Position numbers and translations under genes: made by a program
Notes under the pieces: model-generated
What the model was told of the DNA's origin: nothing
Database searches by the model: none
What the model saw: only the letters and a program-made list of their open reading frames with translations
DNA from: Bacillus infantis
GTDB lineage: Bacteria; Bacillota; Bacilli; Bacillales; Cytobacillaceae
NCBI RefSeq assembly: GCF_020171945.1
Contig: NZ_JAIVAP010000017.1
Location: 1-64,000 of the forward strand
Direction: 5' to 3'
Length of the DNA stretch: 64,000 bases
Shown: positions 46,582-55,998 of the stretch, piece after piece
How positions within the stretch are numbered: position 1 is the stretch's first letter
Layout of the letters: each line of letters opens with the position of its first letter

Positions 46582-49500
46582 TTATTGAATCTTCAACTCA
46601 TAAGGCTCTGCTGATGCCTGGTTCAATGCTTCTTTTACTTTAACCCAGTATTCGCCTTTCGCCAGGGTGATCCGCAGTGTTTCTGCATCTCCAGCCTGGT
46701 AGAGGTCGGAAGCAGCAATTTTTTTGCCATTTTGGTAGAGCTCGATGACGCCGTCAATTTCCTGGGAAGCGGTCAGTGAGATGCTGACTGTGTGTTTGCT
46801 GCCGACGCTGAATGAGTACCAGTCTTCGTCCCCGTAGCCAATCCCCGGATTGAACCAGCCTTTTTTGCTGTAGGCTCCTGAGGCATTTTTCACGATTTTC
46901 ACCGGTTTGACTTTACTGATGTCCTTATTGCTATTATGGGCATCTTCATCTTTTGCAACAGCCGGCTTTACATTCAGCTTGTAAGGCATCAGGGTAAAGG
47001 TGCCGCTGCCTTCCATATATGAAGACACAGCAATAAAATAATTGATGCCTTTATGCGCCTTGAATGAGCCGTAAGTGCTGCCTGTTTCCAGTCCTCTTTC
47101 TATATAAACGGCTTTGTTCAGCTCTTCTTCATCTGCTTTATGGTTCTTGTTAGCATCAGGAATGACCGCTATATAGCTGTAGAAAGGCTGGAGCACTTCC
47201 TGCGGGTAGGCTTTCTTCAGCTCGTCTGTCAGTTTGGTGCGGCTGACGCCGATACTGTAGAGCTCCGTTTTGTCTGCTTCCATATAATAAATGTCTGTGT
47301 CATACGATTTTGAGAAGGTGGAGGTGAGGGTTCCGCCCTTGATTGTCTTGGCATCCTCGAATTTATCATTCGGCTCAGAAGCGTCCTGGCTGAAGTCCTT
47401 CACCTTCTGGATCTTGAATTCATATGGATCAAAGCTGATTTTATCAAAGTTCATGAAGTCATTCTGCACCTGGAAGTAATAGGTTTTTCCTTTTTCCAGC
47501 GAGAGATAGACTTTATCCTTAAGGATTGGGGCAGCCCAGCCGTAATCGAAGTTGCTTCCGATCGGCATAAGGTACTCCATTTTTTCACCTTCTGGATCTG
47601 CTTCGAGTTCCTCGATCTGATAGCCTTCAAATGACGGCACAAATCTGCTTCTGCTGAAATCTGCTGCATAAAGCCCGGAGCTTTCGGCAGTGAACTGATA
47701 CCAGTCCTGATCCTCCATCTGCTGCAGATAGCCTGATGTATAGCCGGCTGTGCTGACAGGAAGGGCAATCTCCTTGATCATGGCAGCCATATTCTGTTCT
47801 TCTTCCATCCCCGTTTCTTTAGTGTTCTGCTCCTCTTCTATCGGCTCCTGGCCTCCCATCATGAACTGGTCCTCATCTTCAGGGAAGACCTTTCCTTCTA
47901 TCTTAAGTTCATAAGCATCCAAGGAGGATTTCGGGACGGCATTTGTTTCCATTTCTCCTTCGTAGAAGAAATAGTCATACGGCCCGTAGCCCGGTTCTGG
48001 CTGATTTGTCACTTTTATAAGATAGTCTGCGTCCTTCTCAGCCTGGAAGACGAGCTCCTCTCCCTGGCCGATTCCCTTGCTGTTGCTGTATGCTACCTGT
48101 TCAAGAGGGATTTCTTCCCCTTCCGGAAGGGTGGTCCCCGGCTCCATTTCTGCTTTCCGGTAAACGCCTATCCCTGTATTCACGCCCGGAAGTCCTTTGA
48201 GCTGGACCCGGACAGCCTGGGACTCGGCACTCTTGAAGGAATAGACGTCTTCATCCTTTTCTTCGCCTTCAGAGAACAGTGTCTCTTCCTTGCCGTTCCA
48301 AGGAAGACTATTCACGGTGATCGGATTTTCCGCTGATGATTTGTCTTCAGGTGCCTCTTCTTTGATCTCTATTTTCAGCTCATAGCGTGATTGCTTTTCT
48401 TTGCTGTCATCATACTGCCCATTGGCATCGCTCACACCGACCGCCAGCTGGCCATCCTTCAGGATCGTCAGCAGATGGCCTTCTGTTCCGCCTGCCTTTG
48501 CTTCATTGATTTCGAACTTTCCGAAGCCGCCTTTCAGCCACTGGCCATTCAGCTTATAGTCGAACTGGCTGCTGCCCTTGAGCGTCAGCTGGACTTTCTG
48601 CCCTTCTTTCACGCCGAGCTTGATCCAGTCCTCCTGCTGCGGCGTGGTGACAGCGCCCTGGATCACCTTTTCAGTTCCGGCTGCCACGACTGCTGCTTTT
48701 TCAATGCTCTTCTGCCTTTGGGCAGCAGGGCTCTTGACCGCTTCCGGAATCTTCTTCATGTCGAAGCTGAGCGCCTTTACAGGATTGACAAGGCCGTAGC
48801 CGTATTCAGCATCAAATCCAGCTCTGCCCAGATCATCCGCAGAATGCTTTAGTATATATTCCACCTCCCTGTTTGATAGGGAAGGGTACTTGGACAATAA
48901 CAGGGCCGCTGTGCCTGACACGACCGGTGCAGCCATGGATGTACCGCTCAACGGGCCGAAGGTGGATTTCTTTTCCAGGTCATAATAGGTGCTGTAGATG
49001 TTTTCGCCCGGTGCGACGATGTCCATCGACGGACCGTAGGTGGAAGAGACGGCCTTCTGCTTCTTCTCATCTACATTCCCAACAGATATGACGCCTTCAA
49101 AGGCGGCAGGATAGTTGACGCTCTCATCACCGGTATTGCCGGCAGCTGCTATGACGGTGATCCCCTCTGATACGGCTTTGGCCACAGCATCCTTCAGTAC
49201 CTGTGAAGGATACATTCCCCCGAAGCTCATATTGATGACCTTGGCTTTTTTCTCAATGGCATACAGGATGCCCTGTGCGGCTGCATAATCTGTTGCGCCC
49301 CAGCCTCTGTCAAACACATCAATCGGGAGGATTTCTGCCTGCGGACTGATGCCGTAGCCTCCCATGCTATTATCCTTGATGCCGGCAATGATCCCGGCAA
49401 CATGGGTTCCGTGGAAGCCGGCCTTCGCGGCGCTCATCGGGTTGGCGGCATTATAGCTTGGCAGCAGATTCTTTTTCAGCTCAGGATGGTTCATGTCCAC

Positions 49501-49989
49501 CCCTTCATCAATGACAGCCACTCTTACCTTTTTGCTGCCGGCAAGATTCTGGGCCTTGGCGATGCTGAGCATGTCCAGATAATACTGCTTTGAAGCCTTC
49601 GGATCGCTGCTTCCCAGGGATTTATAGGTAATGCTAGGCTGGATGCTTTTTACGTGTTTCAGGGAGCTGAGGCCTTTAAGGGCCTTCTCCATATTATTTT
49701 TATTTTTCACTTTAATGACAGCTGTATTAAGGGCAGGCATCTGCCTGAGGAGGACGGCTCCGCTTTTCTGGAGCTCTGACTGGCTGAGGGGCTTGGAGTA
49801 TTTGACAACGAGTGTATCGCTGCTGACCGGCTGTTCACTCCCCTTTTCCTTCAGGGCGGCCGGGTGGAAGAACTGGGCTGAATCGTTGACAGAAGCGATC
49901 TTCAGCCCATCGGCGTGGACAGGAAGATTCATGCCTAGCATGGCAGAGACAAATAGACCGGAAACTATTTTACGTGTGGTTTTTTTCAT
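46582..49989 (-). CDS. Large secreted subtilisin-like protease (S8) without SLH
   Basis: A 1135-residue exported subtilase. Signal peptide 1-26; propeptide-like region about 55-125; catalytic domain about 135-420 with Asp161 (VIDEGVDMNHPE), His193 (FHGTHVAG), Asn285 (AAAGN) and Ser351 (SGTSMAAP). After it come several PPC-like beta domains, each with an acidic repeat such as EDWIKLGV, QDWYQFTAES and EDWYSFSVGS. A Glu-rich segment lies near residue 740. The end has no SLH or sortase signal, so it may be released or held by the PPC-like domains. The start at 49989 (MKKTTRK) follows GAGGTATTTT. Confidence 0.92.
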   Translation of the reverse strand: MKKTTRKIVSGLFVSAMLGMNLPVHADGLKIASVNDSAQFFHPAALKEKGSEQPVSSDTLVVKYSKPLSQSELQKSGAVLLRQMPALNTAVIKVKNKNNMEKALKGLSSLKHVKSIQPSITYKSLGSSDPKASKQYYLDMLSIAKAQNLAGSKKVRVAVIDEGVDMNHPELKKNLLPSYNAANPMSAAKAGFHGTHVAGIIAGIKDNSMGGYGISPQAEILPIDVFDRGWGATDYAAAQGILYAIEKKAKVINMSFGGMYPSQVLKDAVAKAVSEGITVIAAAGNTGDESVNYPAAFEGVISVGNVDEKKQKAVSSTYGPSMDIVAPGENIYSTYYDLEKKSTFGPLSGTSMAAPVVSGTAALLLSKYPSLSNREVEYILKHSADDLGRAGFDAEYGYGLVNPVKALSFDMKKIPEAVKSPAAQRQKSIEKAAVVAAGTEKVIQGAVTTPQQEDWIKLGVKEGQKVQLTLKGSSQFDYKLNGQWLKGGFGKFEINEAKAGGTEGHLLTILKDGQLAVGVSDANGQYDDSKEKQSRYELKIEIKEEAPEDKSSAENPITVNSLPWNGKEETLFSEGEEKDEDVYSFKSAESQAVRVQLKGLPGVNTGIGVYRKAEMEPGTTLPEGEEIPLEQVAYSNSKGIGQGEELVFQAEKDADYLIKVTNQPEPGYGPYDYFFYEGEMETNAVPKSSLDAYELKIEGKVFPEDEDQFMMGGQEPIEEEQNTKETGMEEEQNMAAMIKEIALPVSTAGYTSGYLQQMEDQDWYQFTAESSGLYAADFSRSRFVPSFEGYQIEELEADPEGEKMEYLMPIGSNFDYGWAAPILKDKVYLSLEKGKTYYFQVQNDFMNFDKISFDPYEFKIQKVKDFSQDASEPNDKFEDAKTIKGGTLTSTFSKSYDTDIYYMEADKTELYSIGVSRTKLTDELKKAYPQEVLQPFYSYIAVIPDANKNHKADEEELNKAVYIERGLETGSTYGSFKAHKGINYFIAVSSYMEGSGTFTLMPYKLNVKPAVAKDEDAHNSNKDISKVKPVKIVKNASGAYSKKGWFNPGIGYGDEDWYSFSVGSKHTVSISLTASQEIDGVIELYQNGKKIAASDLYQAGDAETLRITLAKGEYWVKVKEALNQASAEPYELKIQ

Positions 49990-50218
49990 AAAATACCTCA
50001 ACTTCCATATTATTCTATTACTTTAATATTACATTAACAGCTTATCCCCCTCCTAGGCAAACGGTTTCGAAGAACAATTTTTCTCAGGATCTGACAAAAT
50101 TTAAAGAGTTCTTGTGTAAAATGGATTTTACGGCTGAATGAAAAAATAGTAGAATAAAGGAGTTAATCTTCTTCAAATTGTGTCGAAAATAACCTTATCA
50201 ACTAAAAGAGGAGTATAC

Positions 50219-50227
50219 ATGAAATGA
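50219..50227 (+). promoter_or_regulatory. Two-codon ORF overlapping the LCP gene start
   Basis: ATGAAATGA begins 5 nt after GAGGAG, the better spacing, and its TGA overlaps the ATG of the LCP gene at 50224 as AATGA. Ribosomes could start here, end at once and restart. This is read directly from the sequence; an effect on expression is inferred. Confidence 0.4.
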
Positions 50228-51264
50228 CCAATAATAGACGGGGGCTTTCCCTTGAGAGAAAGAAGAAGCGGAAAAGGCGGATCCTTGTGTTCATCTTCCT
50301 TCCATTGCTTCTTCTCGGAGCTGCTACTGCCGCTTTCGGCACCCATATCTACGGCCAGTTCAAGAATTCCATGGCCAAGTCATATGAAGAAATAGAAGGC
50401 CGGGAGAAGTCGCCGGTCAGGGCACAGGAAGTGACCATAGATAAAGATAATATCTCGATGCTGATCATCGGCGTCGATGACAGCGAAAAGCGCGGCTTTG
50501 GCGAAACTTCCCGCTCTGATGCCCTGATGCTTTTGACCATCAACCAAAAAGACAAAACAGCTAAGCTTCTGAGCATACCGCGTGATTCTTATGTGTATAT
50601 CCCGGAGGTCGGGTATGAAACAAGAATCAACCACGCCCACGCCTACGGCGGTCCAAAGGCGACAATCGAGACAGTGGAAAACCTGTTTGATATTCCGGTG
50701 GATTATTATGCCCGCGTCAACTTCCAGGCCTTTATGGAGGTCATTGACGCTCTTGACGGCATTGAAGTGGATGTGCCGTTCGAAATCACTGAACAGGATT
50801 CAGAGGATAATGCCGGCGCCATTACGCTTGAGCCCGGTGTTCAGATGCTTGACGGCGAAGAAGCTCTTGCTTTTGCAAGGACACGCCATGTCGATAATGA
50901 CATCGAGCGCGGAAAACGCCAGCAGGAAGTCATTAAGGCAGTCATAAAGAGAGCGACTTCCGTATCATCTCTGACGAAATATGACGATGTGTTTGATGCC
51001 GTCGGGTCGAATATGAAAACGAATCTGACCTTTGGCGAAATGAAATATCTGGCGCAATTTGCCGTTAAAAATCGCCTTTCCATCGAATCACTTACACTGG
51101 CTGGTGAGGATTCTACCATGAATGGTGCTTATTATTACCAGCTTGACCAGGCAGCATTGGAAGAGCTTAAGACTGAATTGCAGACTCACCTTCAGCTCAA
51201 CGGCGCTTCAGCTGATACAGAGGCTGATGCAGGGATGGAAGAGGAAGCAGGAACAGAAGAATAA
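50224..51264 (+). CDS. LytR-CpsA-Psr (LCP) wall-polymer ligase
   Basis: A 346-residue membrane protein. A basic start (ERKKKRKRRI) precedes one helix at about residues 20-42. The LCP domain at about 78-240 shows LIIGVDDSEKRG, RSDALMLLTINQ, LLSIPRDSYVYIPEVG, TRINHAHAYGG and the Arg-rich ARTRHVDNDIERGKRQQ. LCP enzymes move lipid-linked wall polymers to peptidoglycan. Divergent placement next to the tagA/flippase/csaB operon makes attachment of the SLH-binding polymer its likely job. The C terminus is an acidic Glu/Ala-rich tail. Confidence 0.93.
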   Translation: MTNNRRGLSLERKKKRKRRILVFIFLPLLLLGAATAAFGTHIYGQFKNSMAKSYEEIEGREKSPVRAQEVTIDKDNISMLIIGVDDSEKRGFGETSRSDALMLLTINQKDKTAKLLSIPRDSYVYIPEVGYETRINHAHAYGGPKATIETVENLFDIPVDYYARVNFQAFMEVIDALDGIEVDVPFEITEQDSEDNAGAITLEPGVQMLDGEEALAFARTRHVDNDIERGKRQQEVIKAVIKRATSVSSLTKYDDVFDAVGSNMKTNLTFGEMKYLAQFAVKNRLSIESLTLAGEDSTMNGAYYYQLDQAALEELKTELQTHLQLNGASADTEADAGMEEEAGTEE

Positions 51265-51277
51265 ACTAATAGATACG

Positions 51278-51317
51278 AGAAGTTCGGGATGCTTGCATTC
51301 CGGGCTTCTTTTTTTTG
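51278..51317 (+). terminator. Terminator of the LCP gene
   Basis: AGAAGTTCGGGATG pairs with CATTCCGGGCTTCT and is followed by TTTTTTTT. Confidence 0.88.
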
Positions 51318-51373
51318 GATTGCAGGGCGGCTTGTGTTTTGGTTTGAGATTATGGTATCAATTTTGCCAAAAT

Positions 51374-51426
51374 AAAAAACTGCAGACAAGCCCGATTCTT
51401 CATAGGGTCTGACTGCAGTTTTTTAT
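51374..51426. terminator. Bidirectional terminator after csaB
   Basis: AAAAACTGCAGACAAGCCC and GGGTCTGACTGCAGTTTTTT form a long stem with T-runs on both strands. It is just downstream of csaB on the minus strand. Confidence 0.88.
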
Positions 51427-51432
51427 ATCATT

Positions 51433-52506
51433 CTAGCGTTCAAATAGCTGGATGGCCTGCCTGGCCGTTTCCATCGCTTCCTTTTGAAGCGGTTCGATCC
51501 GTTTTTTGAGTCTGCTTACTTCTTCTGCTTCATTGATCAGTACATGCTGGATGGACTGGTATAATGATTCAGCGGTCCAATTATCCTCATTAACATGGCC
51601 GGCAACCTGCTGGCAGCTGATCTCAGCAAAAGCATCGATCTTTGGATCATATGACAATGCCACGAACGGAGTTGATGTAATCGCCGAGAAGATGAGTGCA
51701 TGCAGCCTCATACCGACAAGCAGATTGGATTTCCCGATAACAGCAATCTTTTCTTCGATCGAGTCATTGTATGGGGAAATATAAGCTTTCGCTGTCATCA
51801 TCCCGGCCGTTTCAGCTGATGCTTTATGATCATGCTCCCCGTGCATCGGCAGGAACACGATATTCACACCCTCTTTAGCTAGCAGATCAAGTGCACCGGC
51901 AATCTTCTTCTTGAAGTCTGCCGATGACGGCCAGTCCCTGACAGAGACGGCTGCCACCGGCCCTTCAAAGCTTTGCTCATCAAACCAGCTGTTTTTCAGC
52001 CCGTCCATTTGCAGGCCGATGACAGGGTCGGGTACAAGCCCGATAATGTTCTTGAGGCCGATGTCCTGGAGAAGCTGCCTTGATGCTTCATCCCTGACCG
52101 TGATTTCTGTCTTTTTCAGGATCATCTTGACGATCTTCTTGTTCAGACCTTTATGGATCGGCCCCATTCCCTGCGCATAGATGAAGACAGGCTTGCGCAG
52201 GAGCTGGGCGATTTTCATGATGCCTGTGTAATAAGGAATCGACTTGCCGCCCGTTTCATCCTGAAGCAGGCTCCCTCCGCCGGAAATCAGTCCGTCTGAT
52301 TCCTTCAGTGCGGCGCGGACCTCAGGAAGCTTCCAGCGGTTCACAGCATCCACCCCGTACGTTTCCTTCGTATAATCGGGATTATTGGATAAAACGGTTA
52401 TCTGGATATCAGGCTTGTGTGTCCTTAATGCCTGTATGATTGAAAACAGGATCGCTTCATCACCGACATTATCAAAGCCATAGTATCCGGAAAGAACTAC
52501 TTTCAT
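51433..52506 (-). CDS. csaB: CsaB polysaccharide pyruvyl transferase
   Basis: A 357-residue GT-B-like ketal pyruvyltransferase. It opens MKVVLSGYYGFDNVGDEAIL, has the SGGGSLLQDETG loop and IYAQGMGPI, then LVGMRLHALIFSAI and FVALSYDPKI, all typical of CsaB. It adds pyruvate to ManNAc residues of the secondary wall polymer, the feature that SLH domains recognise. The ATG at 52506 overlaps the upstream stop as ATGA, with GAGGTGG before it. It is the last gene of the tagA-flippase-csaB operon. Confidence 0.96.
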   Translation of the reverse strand: MKVVLSGYYGFDNVGDEAILFSIIQALRTHKPDIQITVLSNNPDYTKETYGVDAVNRWKLPEVRAALKESDGLISGGGSLLQDETGGKSIPYYTGIMKIAQLLRKPVFIYAQGMGPIHKGLNKKIVKMILKKTEITVRDEASRQLLQDIGLKNIIGLVPDPVIGLQMDGLKNSWFDEQSFEGPVAAVSVRDWPSSADFKKKIAGALDLLAKEGVNIVFLPMHGEHDHKASAETAGMMTAKAYISPYNDSIEEKIAVIGKSNLLVGMRLHALIFSAITSTPFVALSYDPKIDAFAEISCQQVAGHVNEDNWTAESLYQSIQHVLINEAEEVSRLKKRIEPLQKEAMETARQAIQLFER

Positions 52507-55500
52507 GCGAACCACCTCGGCTTTATTTTCTCATTGAACAGGGCCAAGGCCTTTTTGAAGATAAAGATCAGAACAAGCCCGATGATCAATCCAAGTGCCA
52601 GGCTGTAGAACGTCCGCAAAATGGAGACGTACAGCGGGATATGCAAATGGGTGAAGGTATTCATGATCGACAGGAACCCGATGACACCCGGAATCAGCAG
52701 ATAGGTGCCTGCCCTCTTATAGAGCGGCAGAACATAAAGTGCCAGGACATAGAGCGGGAATCCGATCAGGAATTCCTTTGTCCTCGGCCTTACATACATC
52801 GCTTCCTCCAGCCATTGCCTGACAGTCAGCTCAAGTGATGATACTGAGCCGGCATTGCCTGTGCGGCTGATGTAATACAATCCGACAATCCCGATGATGC
52901 CGATGACGGCCAGATGCCAGTATTCCACCCTTGTCCGCAGAAGACCCTTGATCTGGGTCCAGATTGCATAAGCAAACATGAAGAAGATCGGCACAACATA
53001 AATCAGCTTCACGCCTCTGAAGGCTTCGACCTTGACGAGATACGAATTGCCGTTCAGGAGCGCCACCATGATCAGGATGCCGATCGCACTTACCACAATG
53101 GCCCGCAGATAGGTGATCAGGATGTTTTTCAGGCCCTTTGTATCCCTGATTGGCAGGATTGCATAGATCGGGGTGATGACTGCCACAAGCAGTGCAAGCC
53201 CCTGGACAAGCAGTGTTTTACCGAGGACTGCATAGCCAAGGCTGATAACAGCCCCTCCGATAAGCGCCAGGTAAAAGAGAGACTTCCTCTTAAAGATATC
53301 CAATGCTGCGAGCGCAATGAAAGAGATCGCTGCCAGGAAAGCAAAAAGAGTGCTCCACACAGGAACGTCTATTTTTTGGAAAGGCTCTGCCTTGCCTGCA
53401 TGGAAAAGGCCAGGCATGGTGCTTTCGACTTTTTCGATAAGTTGAGCCGTGTTTTTCAGTGACTCTTCTCCTGTATCCGCTGATTCCATCCTCAGGAAGA
53501 TAGAGCGGATATTTCTTTCTTTCACAGCCCTTACCGCTCTGTCGATTCCCTCTTCAGGACTTGAAACTCTGTTCAGGTCAAGACTGTGAAGGCGGATGAC
53601 ATTCATATCAATTGTATTTGAAAGTGTGAAGAATCCCTTTTGATCCGCAAATTCGATTGCATAGGCTGACATGCCGTTTTCATTCATTTGACCGGCAAAG
53701 TTTTTGATCGGCCCGGGATCAGGGAAGCCTGCCGCCTCATCTCCCAGGAATAGGATGCGGTCTGAACTCTTGTCTGCCAGATCGAACAGCTGTCCGTACA
53801 GATAGCCGCTGTCTTCCTCAGGCAGATTCGGCACTCTCCATACAAGCGTCAGCCCGGATTGCTTGATTTCTTCAATGGTGCTGTTCAGATAGCCAAGATA
53901 GGCAGATTCAATCTTACTGGTGCTGCCAGGGATGAATAGAAGCTCCCTGCCCTGGAAAGTGACCTGCTCAGGTTCAGCTTCTGCAAATTGCTCCTGCAGC
54001 CTGTCCGTCAGCTCATTGCTTTCTTCAATGGCTACAAACAGCCCATCTTTATCTGTATCAATTCTGTCTGCTTCTTCATCAAAAACAGACAGCTCTTTCA
54101 TCCGTTCTGCTGAAAGTGTTGTCACATACCCTTTTTTCTCAAGCGAGTCGAGTGTTTCCGGTTCAATGCTGACAGCTTTCAGCCCGGAATCCTTCAGCTC
54201 TCTTATTACGTCCCCTTCAGACAGGCCGGAGCCGGTCATGGACGTCTGCTCAATATCGCTGTAAGGAATGACAGTCTCATATGCTGTATTATTCCATTCC
54301 GCCTGAAAACGCTGATATACTCCCGGGATTGCCAGGATCAGCGAAACAACCAGGAGGCCAAGCATTGCTTTTTTCATTGTCTTCGCACCCTTTCCAAGGT
54401 CCTTGCTCCGGGCTTTTCCCCCTTGAGCGGGAGCAGCCGGAGTTCTGTTAAACAGCTTTGATATGATAGGGAGCCTTGAAAGGTCGTCCCTGTCCATCCC
54501 TTTTGTCGCCAAAAGCAGGATGAAGTAGATAAGCCCGCCGGCGCCTATTGCCAGCAGCGAATAGATCAGGGCTGTTGTCCTGCTCCATTCTCCTATATTC
54601 AGGTATAAGGTCGGAATTCCGATGACAGCTCCCATGATAAGCGAAGACAGCACCATTGACGTGTTCTTCCAGCTCCAGACAGGGAACGGGACCGCACGCC
54701 AGATAAAGTAGGTGTTCACCGCAAAGATGACGATATAGACGAGGAGCGTCGAATATCCGGCCCCAATGAGTCCGAACATATTGACGAATAAGATATTCGT
54801 CGCGAGCTTAAGGGCAACACCGCCCAGGATGATATAAGCCGCCAGCTTGGCCAGATTCATGCCCTGCAGAACGCCCGTCCCCAGGATGGAGAGAGATGTA
54901 AAGACAGCACTTAAGCCAATGATGCTCAATACCCCGCTTCCCTCCAGGTCTGTGAAGAGAGCCAGGTTAAGAGGAAGCGTCAGGGCGAACAGCCCAAGCG
55001 CAGCCGGCCAGGACACCAAATGGGTCAGGAAATGGGTGCGGGCAACAATGCCTGATGCCTCATCGTTCCGGTTCTCTGCCATCGTTTTGGTGATCAGCGG
55101 AATGAGCGGCAGTACGATTGAGGATGAGAAAACGGTCGCGATTTGGACGAGCGACATCCCCCTGCCATAGATTCCGTATAAATAGTTGATATTCTCATCA
55201 TTACCCTCGATACGCGCAAGGCTGAAGGGAATGGTGACTGAATCGACAAAATTCAATAATGCCATCGTGATGGCGCCGATGCAGATCGGGATGGAAATAT
55301 AGAGAATTTCTTTACCGATCTTTTTAAACACAGAAAAGCTGAAGGCAGCTTTTCCCTTTGGCTTAAGCGGAGACCTGGCAAAAAGGATGCGCAGATAGAC
55401 CGCTGAAGCAGCTGCCCCCAGGATCGAGCCTATCATGATGCCGCCTGCGACCGTTTCATCTGTACGGTTCTGCTGGACGAGAACATATGCTGCGGCAAGG

Positions 55501-55997
55501 ATGATCCCTACCCTGATCAGCTGTTCCAGCACCTGTGAAATGGCGGTCGGCTTCATATCCTGATAGCCTTGGAAGTATCCGCGGTAGACTGCCATATAGG
55601 GGGCTACCAGCAGGGTAGCCGAAACCACGATCAGTGCGAGCCTTGTGCTCTGCCCGCCCAATACAGCAGCAATTTGTGAAGAAAAGCCGAAGATGAGCAG
55701 GAAGCTTGTGATCCCGAACATCAGGGCAAGGATGACCGCTGTTTTATAAATATGGCTGATACGGTCTTCGTCCTGATGGACATTCGCTTCCGAAATCAGC
55801 TTTGAAATGGCGATCGGGATGCCTGCCACAGACAGGATCAGGGCGACCATATAGACTGGATACACAAGGCTGAATATACCGAGCACTTCATCCCCGGCAA
55901 TATTCTGCAGGGGTATCCTGAATATACTTCCCAATATTTTCGATAATAGCGTTGCAGCAGAGAGTATCAAGGTACTTTTGACAAAATTATTGTTCAT
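52503..55997 (-). CDS. Flippase fused to a DUF5693-like membrane domain
   Basis: A 1164-residue membrane protein in two parts. Residues 1-520 are an MOP-superfamily oligosaccharide flippase (ATLLSKILGSIFRIPLQNI, GYFQGYQDMKPTAISQVLEQ) with about 14 helices, of the SpoVB/CsaA type. After a Lys/Pro/Ala-rich linker, residues 541-1164 carry one helix, a periplasm-side-type domain of about 330 residues (SDGLSEG-like start, LRMESADTGEESLKNTAQL end), then about eight helices; this matches what I know of DUF5693 proteins beside csaB. An internal ATG at 54377 with GGAAAGGG upstream could also yield the second half alone. It lies 1 nt after the tagA-like gene and overlaps csaB by 4 nt. Likely role: export of the SLH-binding polymer, perhaps coupled to pyruvylation. 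Confidence 0.88.
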   Translation of the reverse strand: MNNNFVKSTLILSAATLLSKILGSIFRIPLQNIAGDEVLGIFSLVYPVYMVALILSVAGIPIAISKLISEANVHQDEDRISHIYKTAVILALMFGITSFLLIFGFSSQIAAVLGGQSTRLALIVVSATLLVAPYMAVYRGYFQGYQDMKPTAISQVLEQLIRVGIILAAAYVLVQQNRTDETVAGGIMIGSILGAAASAVYLRILFARSPLKPKGKAAFSFSVFKKIGKEILYISIPICIGAITMALLNFVDSVTIPFSLARIEGNDENINYLYGIYGRGMSLVQIATVFSSSIVLPLIPLITKTMAENRNDEASGIVARTHFLTHLVSWPAALGLFALTLPLNLALFTDLEGSGVLSIIGLSAVFTSLSILGTGVLQGMNLAKLAAYIILGGVALKLATNILFVNMFGLIGAGYSTLLVYIVIFAVNTYFIWRAVPFPVWSWKNTSMVLSSLIMGAVIGIPTLYLNIGEWSRTTALIYSLLAIGAGGLIYFILLLATKGMDRDDLSRLPIISKLFNRTPAAPAQGGKARSKDLGKGAKTMKKAMLGLLVVSLILAIPGVYQRFQAEWNNTAYETVIPYSDIEQTSMTGSGLSEGDVIRELKDSGLKAVSIEPETLDSLEKKGYVTTLSAERMKELSVFDEEADRIDTDKDGLFVAIEESNELTDRLQEQFAEAEPEQVTFQGRELLFIPGSTSKIESAYLGYLNSTIEEIKQSGLTLVWRVPNLPEEDSGYLYGQLFDLADKSSDRILFLGDEAAGFPDPGPIKNFAGQMNENGMSAYAIEFADQKGFFTLSNTIDMNVIRLHSLDLNRVSSPEEGIDRAVRAVKERNIRSIFLRMESADTGEESLKNTAQLIEKVESTMPGLFHAGKAEPFQKIDVPVWSTLFAFLAAISFIALAALDIFKRKSLFYLALIGGAVISLGYAVLGKTLLVQGLALLVAVITPIYAILPIRDTKGLKNILITYLRAIVVSAIGILIMVALLNGNSYLVKVEAFRGVKLIYVVPIFFMFAYAIWTQIKGLLRTRVEYWHLAVIGIIGIVGLYYISRTGNAGSVSSLELTVRQWLEEAMYVRPRTKEFLIGFPLYVLALYVLPLYKRAGTYLLIPGVIGFLSIMNTFTHLHIPLYVSILRTFYSLALGLIIGLVLIFIFKKALALFNEKIKPRWFA

Positions 55998-55998
55998 G

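Noticed and set aside
46062-46614. Several overlapping open frames in the A/B repeats
   Set aside because: They mirror the GC-rich arms of the repeats, recur in both copies and have no ribosome sites.
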